Shown here: piece by piece, positions 10,612 through 21,580 of the stretch
Position numbering within the stretch: position 1 is the first letter of the stretch
Layout: each line of letters opens with the position of its first letter
NCBI GenBank assembly: GCA_037447655.1
Contig: JBBHKE010000705.1
Location: 62,001-126,000, forward strand
DNA length: 64,000 nucleotides
Direction of reading: 5' to 3'
Origin: Zygnema cylindricum
Lineage: Eukaryota > Streptophyta > Zygnematophyceae > Zygnematales > Zygnemataceae
Program-made: the position numbers and the translations under genes
Notes under the pieces: generated by a model
Databases searched by the model: none
What the model was told of the DNA's origin: nothing
The model's input: only the letters and a program-made list of their open reading frames with translations

Positions 10612-11575
10612 GTTTTAAAATAAAATGACATAAAAAAACCGGTACTTAGCCACATGAGCCGTACGCTAAGGGAGAGTGCACGCGATTTTCTTTTTTGCCC
10701 GTCGTGCGTATGTACGGTTAAAAATTGCAAGTGTGTCAAGCCTCCATTTTTATTATTGGGCCTACGCAAAAATCCACGCCGTCGATTCCTCCCCACCTTC
10801 CTCGTCCACTCCTCTCCGATTTTAACTCTTTCTGGGAGGAATCACAACAATTTTGGTATGAGAAGAAAGCGCTCTAAAAAATAATCTACATTTTTGCGCG
10901 TAATGTGGTGTCTATTCGAAATAAAAAAATAAACAAAATAGAGAAGACACGACTTAAAATTAAGGAATTAATGACGTCGACTGTCGACCAATGTCATAGA
11001 AAGCCAATCGTTAACAAAATGGAAAAAAACATGATGTTTCCAATGTTGAAAACAACATCGCATCTACACATGTCACTACTTTAAGTGACGACTTTTGTTT
11101 TTGGACATAGGAACAACCATAAAACTTGTACATACAGACGGTTGAACGCGTAAAACCAATAAACGATCCGCGATGGACTAGCGATGACAAAGTTACACGT
11201 GTCGATGGAATAGCGATGACAACCCTTCAAGTTTATGTGCCTTCAGATAGCGTGGATGCAAATCCACAAAAATTTAAATGAAAATCATAATTCAAAATAA
11301 AATCTTTGTCGGAGGATTTACCGTCACGCTCCGTTTGCCATCCGTTGACTTTTGCAGAAGCTATTGTGGGTTTCAACTTTCAAAACATGACAAAAAAGTT
11401 TTTCAGTGACATAGTACGCACGTACTGATTTGACTTATTTGTACTTTTTAACAATCTTAATTTTCGTCCGCTCGTACAGATATTACTTTAAAAATTTAGG
11501 AATCTTTAAGAATCTTTTACGATTTTCGACGTGTTAAAACAAACCTACGTAGAACCACCCAAAATAAGCCAAGAG
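10612..11575. other. Spacer, no gene seen
   Basis: AT-rich spacer up to the gypsy target site. Nothing supportable. Confidence 0.35.
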
Positions 11576-11580
11576 GTACT

Positions 11581-12547
11581 TGTAACAGCAATAGCGGATC
11601 GAACTTGTTTATAAAGGGGTATTTAGGTGTTATGATTATAGAGTACTAAATTTGGTAGACGCCCGCAAAAGAATCACGCTATTTGGAGTTATATTTTAAA
11701 AGTTATAGCGATGGGTGTATTTAGGTGACAGCGTGGGGTCTAAATAACAAGTGGGTATCATTGAAACGGGTTAAGGGTCAAATTAGTACCGAAATTACGC
11801 GCGTACGTTTCATAAAGTTCTAATGAAACGTTTAGTATGCACGGTACTTCGTTTCGTACAAATTTTGGTACGAAACGTCACTTTCACTTAAGGGAATTTC
11901 GTAGGAAGTTTCGCGTGCGAAATTTGTTATGCACGATCGTGCGAAGTCGCGTTTCGTTTGGCGCGCAATTTTGCATGTAAATGTTACGTAGTGAAACGTA
12001 ACGTTTGATGGTTAGTAAAGCGCTAAGTAGTCAGTAAGAGATTTCGCACGTTTTTGCATTGGTCAGTCTGAGTCTTTGCTGATCAATGATTGGCCCAGGT
12101 AAAAGCCTGTTAAAACGGAGCGTTGACTCTGGCCTGGTGAGTCCAGGGCGATGATGGATAAATAGTGAAGTGTAAGAGGAGAGTAGACATCTTTTCTTTT
12201 GGAAAAAATTGTGGAAATTCCGGCTGATCTTAGTCCTGAGCGATTAATACCAAATTGGAGAAAAGGCATTTTGCATTGAAATCTCTTACTAACCAAATAG
12301 TGTTATGGTAGTTAAGAGATAGAATTATTAAGAGTGGAGAGTAGTGAAAAACACTTTAATATTAGGGTTGAGCCACGAGGGCAAGAGACCAAGCTAATGT
12401 TATGTGGACAGAAGCTTCTTCTAATTTAAAATTTATCCTTATGTGAGTGTTGTCCAATGTGAATGTGTATTTTCCAATGTGTGGAATGTGTGGTTGGGAT
12501 TGTTTGTAGTTATAGGATTTTTCTGATAGGAAGGAGATCCTATTACA
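11581..12547 (+). repeat. 5' LTR of the gypsy element
   Basis: Matches 18377-19342 end to end. It contains a cluster of short inverted repeats (11805-11831, 11850-11877, 11909-11922, 11931-11942) conserved in the right LTR. It should carry the promoter, but I could not place a convincing TATA box. Confidence 0.95.
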
Positions 12548-12549
12548 TA

Positions 12550-12561
12550 TGGTATCAGAGC
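12550..12561 (+). promoter_or_regulatory. Primer-binding site, tRNA-iMet type
   Basis: TGGTATCAGAGC lies 2 bases after the left LTR. This is the usual plant LTR-retrotransposon PBS complementary to the 3' end of initiator methionine tRNA. A leader of about 760 bases with no ORF follows up to gag. Confidence 0.9.
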
Positions 12562-13322
12562 TTGGTTAAAAGCAAAAGAGAAGCTTGCTCACTCGAAAAT
12601 CGACTGCCGTGACCGGTGAGGGTGCTCTGACCCGGGTTGGTGAAACCACAATGTGAGTGGTAGGGGATTGGAGGGAAACTAAGTGACCACACTGCCAGCG
12701 GCCGCAGGTTAGATGTGGGGCGTGCTTAGGTCCTCAAGACTAAGGCGGGGTGGGCAGTGTAGCTACCGCTGAAGCTCACTCCAATTACCTAGAGGCCAAA
12801 CAAACTTGCCTTCTCTTAGCAATGATTCATGTGTAGAGGGAGGGCTTGAAGCCATGAAGGGTGAGGATGTGAGGATTAGAGAGTAAAAGATCCTGATGTA
12901 GTGGGAAGTGGGAAATTTGCTAATGGAGGAGAAAGAAAGTGGAGTACTTTACTTCTTCAAGAGCAAAGGAGTCCAGAAATGACTCAAAACTTTTCAAACC
13001 CTAAATTGTTACTTTTGATTGATTTCAATTTTGTTGTTGCAAAATTTATGGTTAAATCTTACCTTTGAGAGCTTTCAATTTTGCTATTGCAAAATTTGTG
13101 GGGAAATTCTTACCTTTTGTTTCAATGTTGGGAAATTGAAAATTTGAATTTGTACTAACTTACTGTCAATGTCTTTTTAATTTCTCAGATCTTGATCTTC
13201 TCAAAAGACTTGTTAAGGAGAAGAAGTCTTAGATTGGAGCAATCTGAGGATTTCAAATCTGCATCAAATATCACTAGGAAATTATACTCTATCTTTCTTT
13301 TGCTTGATTTCATTGTGTGATA

Positions 13323-14639
13323 ATGGCAAATTCTGCATGGAAACGCAAAAAAGAGAATGCGTTCAATGTGTTGAAGAAGCGGACTGTGAAATTGGTCAAA
13401 AGATTTAATAATCATGCTGCCGCTGTGGATGAAACCATTTCCGAATTGAAAAGTGAATTGAAATTTATCAAAGAAAATGGAAATGTTTCAAATGAGAATT
13501 TACATGAACTTATTAACTTAATTCAGACCAAGAATGATATGAATGACCAAAAGGGTGAGAGTAGCAAAAGGAATGCCCGTTTTAGGGAGGATGATCATGA
13601 TAGACCTAAGAAGATAAGGGATCTGAAATTGTCTATTAGTGAGGCAACATCGTTTGATGGTAAGAGGATCGATGAGTTGGATGCTTGGATTTTTCATAAG
13701 GAATATTATTTGGAGTCTAAAAATTGCGATCGTGATGATTACACTTCTTTTGCTGTTAACTGTCTAAAACGCGATGCTCAGATTTGGTATTATACTCAGA
13801 GAAGGTCTAAATTGATTCCTGATAATGCAGATTTGGAAACTTTTAAAACCGCGATCAAATCGCGTTTCTTGTCTGTCACTTTTAAATCCATAATGGAAGA
13901 AAAGTGGTTGAATTGTAAACAGACTGGATCTGTGAAGGATTATATTGTGGAATTTGACTCATCTAGCATTAATGTCATAGGTTTGACTGATGAAATGGCT
14001 AAATTGCATTTCTTGAACTATTTGAATCCTATACTGAAATCAGAGCTAAAACATCAAAATTTTAATAATTTGAAGGAATTACAAGATAAGTCATTGGAAT
14101 TAGAGGATCAGTTGGGGTATAATCGGGAAACTCGATCACTCAGGGGTAATTTAAATGAAGTATCACAGTGGGATGAGGAGGAATTTGTTGAAGAGGGTTT
14201 GAATGCTGGTCTGGTGAATAGGCAAAATATCTTCAGGGGAAATCAAAGGGGTGGACATAGTGTTAATGCAGGAAATAAATTTAACAATAGAGGGGGGTAC
14301 ATTAAAAGTCCTAAACCGAACATTAATGCTCAGAAGCCTAACCTTACCATCCCCACATGCACTATTTGTCAGAAAAGGGGTCATAGAGCATTTGAGTGTG
14401 CACAATTGAAAAAGATTAACTGTTATAACTGTGGAGAGGAGGGACATTTTAGTAGAGAGTGCACAAAACCCAAAAAGAAAGTCACTTGTTTCAAATGTGG
14501 AGGTCCAGATCATTACGCTAAAGACTGTACAGATAAAGGCTCTCTCAAAACAGTCGATGTAAATGAAGGTCTCCAAGAGGATATTGCATTATACCTAGCT
14601 GAGCAAGAAGCCCAGGAGGTGGGAAACGGAAAGGACTAA
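13323..14639 (+). CDS. Gag (nucleocapsid) polyprotein of the gypsy element
   Basis: 438 codons from the first ATG at 13323 (an in-frame GTG lies just upstream but is unlikely as a eukaryotic start). The N terminus is basic and probably coiled-coil. The middle (about residues 90-240) has the tryptophan-spaced retrotransposon capsid pattern (DAWIFHKEYYLES, later IWYYTQRR). The C-terminal part has three CCHC zinc knuckles, starting at residues 346 (CTICQKRGHRAFEC), 367 (CYNCGEEGHFSREC) and 389 (CFKCGGPDHYAKDC), which bind genomic RNA. One knuckle is common in plant gypsy elements; three is unusual. The frame is intact, so it could still encode particles. The last codons overlap pol in the -1 frame. 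Confidence 0.93.
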   Translation: MANSAWKRKKENAFNVLKKRTVKLVKRFNNHAAAVDETISELKSELKFIKENGNVSNENLHELINLIQTKNDMNDQKGESSKRNARFREDDHDRPKKIRDLKLSISEATSFDGKRIDELDAWIFHKEYYLESKNCDRDDYTSFAVNCLKRDAQIWYYTQRRSKLIPDNADLETFKTAIKSRFLSVTFKSIMEEKWLNCKQTGSVKDYIVEFDSSSINVIGLTDEMAKLHFLNYLNPILKSELKHQNFNNLKELQDKSLELEDQLGYNRETRSLRGNLNEVSQWDEEEFVEEGLNAGLVNRQNIFRGNQRGGHSVNAGNKFNNRGGYIKSPKPNINAQKPNLTIPTCTICQKRGHRAFECAQLKKINCYNCGEEGHFSRECTKPKKKVTCFKCGGPDHYAKDCTDKGSLKTVDVNEGLQEDIALYLAEQEAQEVGNGKD

Positions 14640-14655
14640 CTGAAAGTCCTCAGTT
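14603..14655 (+). promoter_or_regulatory. Candidate -1 ribosomal frameshift site at the gag/pol overlap
   Basis: The heptamer GGGAAAC at 14621-14627 lies in the gag frame as G GGA AAC, the X XXY YYZ slippery form known from retroviruses. The pol frame (-1 relative to gag) is open from 14603, and gag stops at 14637-14639, so the overlap is 37 bases. Four bases after the heptamer, AGGACT (14632-14637) can pair with AGTCCT (14645-14650); alternatively AACTGA (14638-14643) can pair with TCAGTT (14650-14655). The two helices overlap by one base, so they are alternatives or a very compact pseudoknot. Confidence 0.75.
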
Positions 14656-17600
14656 TAGTCAATCGGATCCAGAATTTAAAGAGTTAACTTTGGAGGGCAA
14701 ATTAATGAATGGAAAAGTTAGGATAGCTGAATTTATTATGATTCTCACTACACTGCATTGTTTAAAGAATCCTTCTGATGAAATTCTCAACAACAGACCT
14801 ATTTTAGGACAGTTAAGTAATGATGACACCAGACACAGTTTTATTAGATTCGAGTCATTAGTGGAAGGAAAACCGTTGAAAGTAATGGTTGATTTAGGTG
14901 CCACACATAATTTTATTTCACATACGTTTGTAGAGGAAAATAAAATTCCTACTGTTATAAGGGAAAAGCCTTTACATGTTCAAGTGACAAATGGTAATAA
15001 ATCCACATTAGACTTACAAACTGACACGATAGAAGTTGATATCCAGGGTCATAAAATGAAAGTGGTGTGTGAAATAATGAATTTGGGAAGTGAAGAACTA
15101 ATTTTAGGAAAGCCTTGGTTAACTGAATACAATCCTCAAATTAATTGGGAAATTAACACCTTGAAGGTGAAGTCCGAAAACGGTTGGAAGGTTTTGCAAG
15201 CATTATCTCCTAAGAAATTGCATAGGAATCATATAAACAACATAACCAGATTGAGAGTGGAAGGTTTGATATCTGCTAAACAATTTAAAAAGCACTTAAA
15301 AGATAAAACAAATCATGCTTTCTTGTTATTAGTAACTGAGGCAGTTACTGATGAAAGGGGGGGAGAAAACACTAACATTGATGTCATCCCTAAATCAGAC
15401 ACCACTAAAACTTTCGAAAAACAAAAATCTGATTTTGTAACTGACATTAATACATCTGATGCTGCTTTTAAAGATTTGATTTTTGAATTTAGAGATGTTT
15501 TCCTAAATGACTTACCCTCGAGAGGCCACGTTCCTGAGATGTACAACATGTTATTAACCTTGAACCTGGATGTAATCCTCTTGTCACAGGAATTTATAAA
15601 CACAGTTTCTTTGAGTAGGAGGAGTTAAAAAAACATATCAAAGAACTCCTAGAGAAAGGACATATTCACCCTTGCAAATCAGCATACGGAGCACCTGTTC
15701 TTTTCGTCAAAAAGAAGGACGGAACGTTGAGAATGTGTGTCGATTATCGCAGTCTGAACAAGATTACGGTGAAGGATAAGTATTCGTTACCTTTAATTTC
15801 TGATTTGATAGATCGTTTAAAAGGTGCTAAAGTATTTTTGTTGATTGACCTGCGTACTGGCTTTAATAAGGTGCCAATTAGAATTGAAGATGTTGATAAA
15901 ACTGCTTTTAGAACTAGGGTGGGTCATTTCGAATGGATAGTGATGCCATTCGGCTTAATGAATGCACCGCCTACTTACCAAAGATTAATGAACCAAACCT
16001 TTTCAGATTACATAGATGAGTTTGTCCAAGTGTTTATAGACGATATTTTAGTCTACAGTGAATTTCAAGAACAGCATGTAATTCATTTAAAAATAGTGTT
16101 GGAAAGGTTAAGAGAAAGAAAATTATATGGAAAATTGTCAAAATCTAGTTTTCTTAAAAGTGAACAATTATTTTTGGGACATATAGTTAGTGGGGAAGGT
16201 GTTAAAACAGACCCATCCAAAATTTTAGCAATCCAAAATTGGAAACAACCTACTAATGTCACAGAAGTTAGATCGTTTTTGGGATTGGCCACTTATTACA
16301 AGAAATTTATTAGGAACTTCAGTATGATCGCCGCACCTTTGACGGATTTACTTCGGGAGAAGGAACGTTTGTGTGGGGAGCTGATCAGGAGGGAGCATTC
16401 GAGGAATTAAAAGGGAAGTTGACCTCTGCCCCTACACTGGTGTATCCTGACCCTGCCGGGGAATTTGAAGTTCTGATCACCACAGATGCATCTGATAAGG
16501 GTCTAGGTGCAGTCATAAGTCAAAAAGTCGGCAAACACTTTCATCCTATTGCTTTTGAGTCCAGAAAATTCAATGATGCTGAAAAGAACTATACAGCACA
16601 GGAAAAAGAATTACTTGCAATTGTACATGCATTGGTGAAATGGCGTTGTTATTTGCATAATAAAGAATTTACAGTTATAAAACACTCTCTTATTTACAGA
16701 GATTAAGTGATGCGCAGATTATGACTAGCAGACAGGTTAGGTGGATGCAAAAATTAGCATATTTCAAATTTAATGTCAAACATATTCTTGGGAAAACAAA
16801 TGTAGTCGCATATCCATTAAGTAGATGTTTTGAAATAAGTGTTATGGTTCAAGATGAATTGTTTTTAGATACAGTAAGATATGGTTATAATAAAGATTCT
16901 TATTTTGTTGTGATTTGCAAGAATATTTCGGGAGGGAATTATGACCCACTAAATGAGAGGCATGTCAAAAACTTTAGAATAGAAGATGGTTTACTGTATT
17001 TGCGAACAGGGGATAGGTTATGCATTCCTGAAATGAGAGACTTGAGAAAACAACTTTTACAGGAAGCCCATGAGCAATTAGGACATCTTGGTCGAGATAA
17101 AACTCTTAGTCGGTTGCAGAGTAGATTGTTTTGGCCAGAGATGGCAAAGGAGGCGTAGAAACACGTGGAAAGTTGTGTCCCTTGCCAACAAAGTAAACTT
17201 AGTAACCAGAAACCTAGAGGTCTCTTAAAACCTTTAGATATCCTCGAAAGACCATGGGAATCTGTTAGTATGGATTTTATTGTCAGGTTACCAGCTACAT
17301 CTAGAAGAAATGAGAGTATCATGGTCGTAGTCGATAGGTTCAGTAAAATGGCAATCTTTATCCCTTGCAAAACTACTCATTCAGTTGTAGATATTGCAAA
17401 GTTATATTTTGACAACGTGGTCAGACATCATGGAGTTCCCCTGTCTATAGTCAGTGATAGGGATTCTAAATTTACATCTGCATTTTGGAAAGAATTGCAG
17501 CAAAATTTAGGTACTGAATTAAAAATGAGTACCTCTTATCATCCTCAGACAGATGGACAAACAGAAAGGATGAATCGTACACTGGAAGAAATGCTTAGGA

Positions 17601-18328
17601 CTGTTTGCAGTGGAGTTCAGAACACATGGGAATCTAAACTGCCATTAATGGAATTTGCATACAATTCATGTAAACATGCTAGTACAGGATTCTCACCGTT
17701 TGAAGTTGCATACGGATACCAACCGAGAGAAGCATTAGACTTACTAACAGGGGTCACACAAGAGAATAGGGGTTTTGGAACGGAATTTTGGGAATATATT
17801 CAAACAGTTTGGAAAACGGTACGGGATGCATTAGTGGAGGCACAAAGAAGGCAAGAACTAAATGCTAATCGCAAACGGGGTGATTGGATGGTAAGCACAG
17901 GTGATAAGGTTTGGCTTTCAACAACTCATTACAGGTGCAAGATCGAGGGACAAGGAGATCCTACTGGGAAATTTGCTCCTAAGTACATCGGACCATTTAC
18001 TGTAATCGAGATGATATCGTCAGTTGCTGCCAAATTGGACTTTCCGCCTTCAACAAAAATTCATCCAGTGATACATATCAGCCAGTTAAAACCAGCAAAT
18101 CTTCGACCAACTGAAGGAGAATTGGAATTGGATCCCTCAATAATTATAGAACCTGCGGTTCACAGATGGGTAATAGATTGGGTTGGTCAACGGTTTAAGG
18201 TCGGCAATACTATATTCTGGCAAGTGCATTATCTAGGAAGGCCTGAAGATGAGTTGACTTTAGAGGATAAAAATTTTGAGTTTTCACAAAGGTATTGGAG
18301 GGATAATAATATAGAAGTCCCGTCTTGA
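14603..18328 (+). pseudogene. Pol of the gypsy element (protease, RT, RNase H, integrase), decayed
   Basis: Retropepsin-like region near 14891 reads DLGATHNFIS, where the family normally has D-S/T-G-A, so the active site is altered. RT runs from about 15619 to 16330 with [16 protein letters not shown] and the catalytic FIDD at 16033-16044. RNase H follows (TDASDKGLGAV near 16480; YTAQEKELLAI). Integrase has the HHCC zinc-binding region (about 17068-17200) and catalytic D, D and E codons at 17273, 17456 and 17564, with 35 residues between the second and third (DD35E). The C terminus resembles a chromodomain (WQVHYLGRPEDELTLED). Breaks: frame shifts near 15540, 16366 and 16695, TAG at 15616-15618, TAG at 17156-17158. 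Not functional in this copy. Confidence 0.92.
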
Positions 18329-18354
18329 GAATTAAATGTGTTTAACTGAGGTCA

Positions 18355-18376
18355 GTTAAAAATAAGGAGGGGATGA
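18355..18376 (+). promoter_or_regulatory. Polypurine tract
   Basis: Purine-rich AAAAATAAGGAGGGGATGA directly before the right LTR, the expected plus-strand primer. It is interrupted by single T residues. Confidence 0.75.
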
Positions 18377-19342
18377 TGTAACAGCAATGCGGATCGAACT
18401 TGTTTATAAAGGGGTATTTAGGTGTTATGATTATAGAGTACTAAATTTGGTAGACGTCGGCGAAAGAATCACGCTATTTCGAGTTATATTTTAGAAGTTA
18501 TTGCGATGGGTGTATTTAGGTGACAACGTTGGGTCTAAATAATAAGTGGGTATCATTGAAACGGGTTAAAGGTCAAATTAGTACCGAAATTACGCGTGTA
18601 CGTTTCATAAAGTTCTAATGAAACGTTTAGTATGCACGGTGGCTCGTTTCGTACAAATTTTAGTACGAAACGTCACTTTCACTTAAGGGAATTTCGGAGG
18701 AAATTTCGCGTGCGAAATTTGTTACGCACGATCGTGCGAAGTCGCGTTTTGTTTCGCGCGCACTTTTGCACTTAAATGTTACGTAGTGAAACGTAACGTT
18801 TGATTGGTTAGTAAAGTGCTAAGTAGTTAGTAAGAGATTTCGCACGTTTTTGCCTTGGTCAGTCTGAGTCTTTGTTGATCAATGATTGGCCCAGGTAAAA
18901 GCCTTTTAAAACAGAGCGTTGACTCTGGCCTGGCTAGTCCTGGGCGATGATGGATAAATAGTTAAGTGTAAGAGGAGAGTAGACATCTTTTCCCATGGAA
19001 AATTTTGTGGAAATTCCGGCTGATCTTGGTCCTGAGCGATTAATACCAAATTGGAGAAAAGGCATTTTTGCATTGAAATCTCTTACTAACTAAATAGTGT
19101 TTTAGTAGTTAAGAGATAGAATTATTAAGAGTGGAGAGTAGAGGAAACACTTTAAATTGAAGGGTTGAGCCACGAGGGCAAGAGACCAAGCTAATGTTAT
19201 GTGGACAAAAGCTTCTTCTAATTTAAAGTTATCCTTATGTGAGTGTTTTCCAATGTGGATGTGTATTTTCCAATGTGTGGAATGTGTGGTTGGAATTGTT
19301 TGTAGTAATGGGATTTTCTGAGAGGTAGGAGATCCTGTTACA
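18377..19342 (+). repeat. 3' LTR of the gypsy element
   Basis: 966 bp, begins TGTAACAGCAAT and ends CCTGTTACA, followed by GTACT at 19343-19347. Differences from the left LTR are scattered point changes and 1-base indels. The inverted-repeat cluster is kept. Confidence 0.95.
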
Positions 19343-19351
19343 GTACTAGAC

Positions 19352-19525
19352 TGCAAATCGTAATTAGAGTTATGTACGCTAATTCCGTCACCCCAAATTT
19401 CGACTCTATCAACATAAATAGAGTACATTATTCTAAAATAATTTTTACATTATTTAAGGTAATTTTTGAATGAGCGTTAATAACTCTGATACAGTGCTGT
19501 TTTAAATAGTGTGGCGTACGGGTGG
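19352..19525. mobile_element. Small MITE-like element, relative of 8174-8330
   Basis: ATCGTAATTAGAG near the left end, TGTACGCTAATTC inside and TTTAAATAGTGTGGCGTACG at the right follow the layout of the element at 8174. It lies directly beside the gypsy 3' end. No ORF, no clear target duplication. Confidence 0.4.
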
Positions 19526-19982
19526 TGTCTGACCTTGCAAAATTGTTGTTTATTGAGTAAAAATTTACAAATAATGATTTAATACAGGCCGTTATCATGT
19601 AACTGCGTTTTAACAATCCGCAACGTGAAACTGTACGTTTTGTCGAATTCTATATGTGTACCCAATTTACAGTAGATATATTCAGCGCCCAAACTTACGC
19701 CCAAATTAGAGTTATTGATAAATTAGAGTAATTTTTTTTTGGAAAAGGGTTGATTACCCAAAATATAGTTTATAACTCTCATTATTTTTTTTTCGTTTTT
19801 TTACTCTAATTATTTCTTTACTCTAATTATTTCTTTACTATAATTACGGTTCGCAGGGTACACCGTCAATCGCTATTAGAGTAAAGGAATAAATAGCGTA
19901 AAAAAAAATAGTGTTATTCACACTAATCGATAATTTTTTTTAAAAAAAATATATATATATATATACTTATTAATCCCTAACG
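19526..19982. other. AT-rich spacer
   Basis: Runs of T and A, and ACTCTAATTATTTC words repeated around 19800-19845. A further MITE-type terminus (TACACCGTCAATCGCTATTA) lies at 19859. No gene. Confidence 0.35.
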
Positions 19983-19990
19983 GTAATTTG

Positions 19991-20438
19991 TAGTGTTGGG
20001 TATCGGGTAGTTTCATATCGCGATAATTTCGATATTCGATATATCGAATATCGATCGAGCAGATTCCTCGATATATCGTACCGGGACCAACATAAATTAT
20101 CGCGATATATATCGCAAAAATTGCATATCCGTACAGTCAGAGTACGGAAAACCGTACGAAAAAAAGTACGGAGAATCGTACGAAAAATCGTACGGATATT
20201 TTGCCCCCCCCCCCCCGCCCCCCCCCCCCCACTGAGCGCGCGGGGGGGGGGGGGGGGGGGGGGGGGGTTTGAAAAAAAATTCTAAAATTTTCATTTTCGA
20301 TATATCGTCGATACGATATATCGACGATATATCGCGATAATTTGAAATTCGATATATCGAAGCGATATATCAAATATCGGGTACATGAAATTCGATATAT
20401 ATCGAATATCGGCAATGGGTCCTCGATACCCAACACTA
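19991..20438. mobile_element. 448-bp hAT MITE, deletion derivative of the 36106-40304 element
   Basis: Ends TAGTGTTGGGTATCG and CGATACCCAACACTA form a perfect 15-bp inverted repeat, with identical 8-base flanks GTAATTTG (19983-19990 and 20439-20446). About 120 bases at the left end and 170 at the right end match the ends of the transposase-bearing hAT element nearly base for base, including arrays of CGATATATCG palindromes. The middle is different and holds a C13-G-C13 / G26 homopolymer palindrome. Short ORFs across the poly-G are artefacts. Confidence 0.92.
20204..20267. repeat. C13-G-C13 / G26 homopolymer palindrome
   Basis: C at 20204-20216 and 20218-20230 split by one G, then ACTGAGCGCGC, then 26 consecutive G at 20242-20267. 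It can form a very stable hairpin or G-quadruplex and i-motif structures. It lies in the centre of an otherwise AT-rich MITE. Confidence 0.9.
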
Positions 20439-20446
20439 GTAATTTG

Positions 20447-20757
20447 GGTTGTCCTGAATAATAAATACCCGCCCTTTTGTTGTCTACAGTAATATGTGTA
20501 CCCTTACAAAATCTGACAATTCGTACGCCGTCGCGCTATTCACACGGTTGACATACGAACATATGAGAACATGATTTTTGTTGAGGAGTTTGCGTCTCTT
20601 TCTTCCAGAGCACACTCACATGTGTGCGCAATAATGTTAAGTGTCTTTTTATGCCTTTGTAACTGTTGAAATTTATGAATTTTCTAGCTTTGTATTGGAA
20701 AAATAAATAGAGTGTTGAAAAAAGGTAATTAATAGTTCACTTCTATATTTTAGTTAG
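20447..20757. other. Spacer, no gene seen
   Basis: AT-rich, nothing recognised. Confidence 0.35.
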
Positions 20758-21580
20758 AATGTATAGCGAGAGAAAGAGAGGACCAAAGACAGGCCATGGC
20801 TGCTGCGTCATTTAGAAGGAGGCAGAATGAATTAGAAGATATTTTACTAGTTTTAGCAAAATAGTGCTTCTGGCCGGATTTCAACCGAAGTCTGATAAAT
20901 ACTTTGTAGATCTACGCCTTATCCATTAAGGCACTAACAAAACGATAAACATGGTATGTTACACATATATATATTTATCTAAAGGACTGATTCACAACAG
21001 ACTAACGAAAACGCTAATTAATCAATTCATGCATGGAAGCGAATCGAAGCCGTATAAATACAACTGATTGGACGACCACCATTACAGCCGCCACCCACAA
21101 TAAGCTTTCGGCGGCCTTTGGGGATAGCCTCACGCGGGTGCCACGTGGCGCCACATTATTTGATATCGGAGAAGATGGGAGGAGGAACCATGGCTCCCGA
21201 TTTGGCATATGTCACCTTGTAGACCATGTTGTACAATGGTCGTACAATAAGTACATCGCCCATGGTACCTTCTTGTTCTATATAGTGTTCCTATTGGACT
21301 AGGGTTGAGTAGTAGGTAGTCGTGAGTAGGCTGACCAAGACTTAGTGATATTTAGGTACCTCTCTCTAAGAGAGCTTGTAACTATAAAGGTCATCTTTGA
21401 CCAGCCATAACTTAATGCTCGGGTGAGCAAATTCAGTGATTCTTTTTGCTGCGGACTCAGGGGAGTCCAAGCTACACAAGGGTGTAGTCGGTCAGAGTCT
21501 TTGCGTGCCAAGGTGGCACTTATTCAGTGGGAAAGTCAAAGTGGGGAATATTGTCCAAAACACATATTCAAGTTTTGCAT
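20758..21580 (+). repeat. Long dispersed repeat, copy B
   Basis: Same orientation and order as copy A (window start to about 820): the GAGAGGACCAAAG block, tRNA-Arg-like segment on the minus strand at about 20866-20937 (A-box-like CCTTAATGGATAAGGCG, B box altered to GGTTGAAATCC), the GGTGCCACGTGGCGCCACAT block, CTCTCTAAGAGAGCTTGTAA and GACTCAGGGGAGTC. After about 21575 the match to copy A ends. Confidence 0.7.

Larger units (their letters stand above)
11581..19342 (+). mobile_element. Complete Ty3/gypsy LTR retrotransposon, chromovirus-like (7.76 kb)
   Basis: Two LTRs of 967 and 966 bp start TGTAACAGCAAT and end TTACA. The element is flanked by the 5-base duplication GTACT (11576-11580 and 19343-19347). 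A primer-binding site, TGGTATCAGAGC, begins two bases after the left LTR and matches initiator-Met tRNA. A purine-rich tract (AAAATAAGGAGGGGATGA) precedes the right LTR. Order is gag, protease, RT, RNase H, integrase, chromodomain-like tail, which is the Ty3/gypsy order. By eye the LTRs differ by a few percent, so insertion was not very recent. gag is intact; pol has at least three frame shifts and two stop codons, so the copy is defective. Confidence 0.95.

Noticed and set aside
13317-13322. GTG start for Gag
   Set aside because: In a plant element the ATG two codons later is the natural start.
20097-20436. Minus-strand ORFs with poly-Pro and poly-Gly
   Set aside because: They read through the C/G homopolymer of a hAT MITE.
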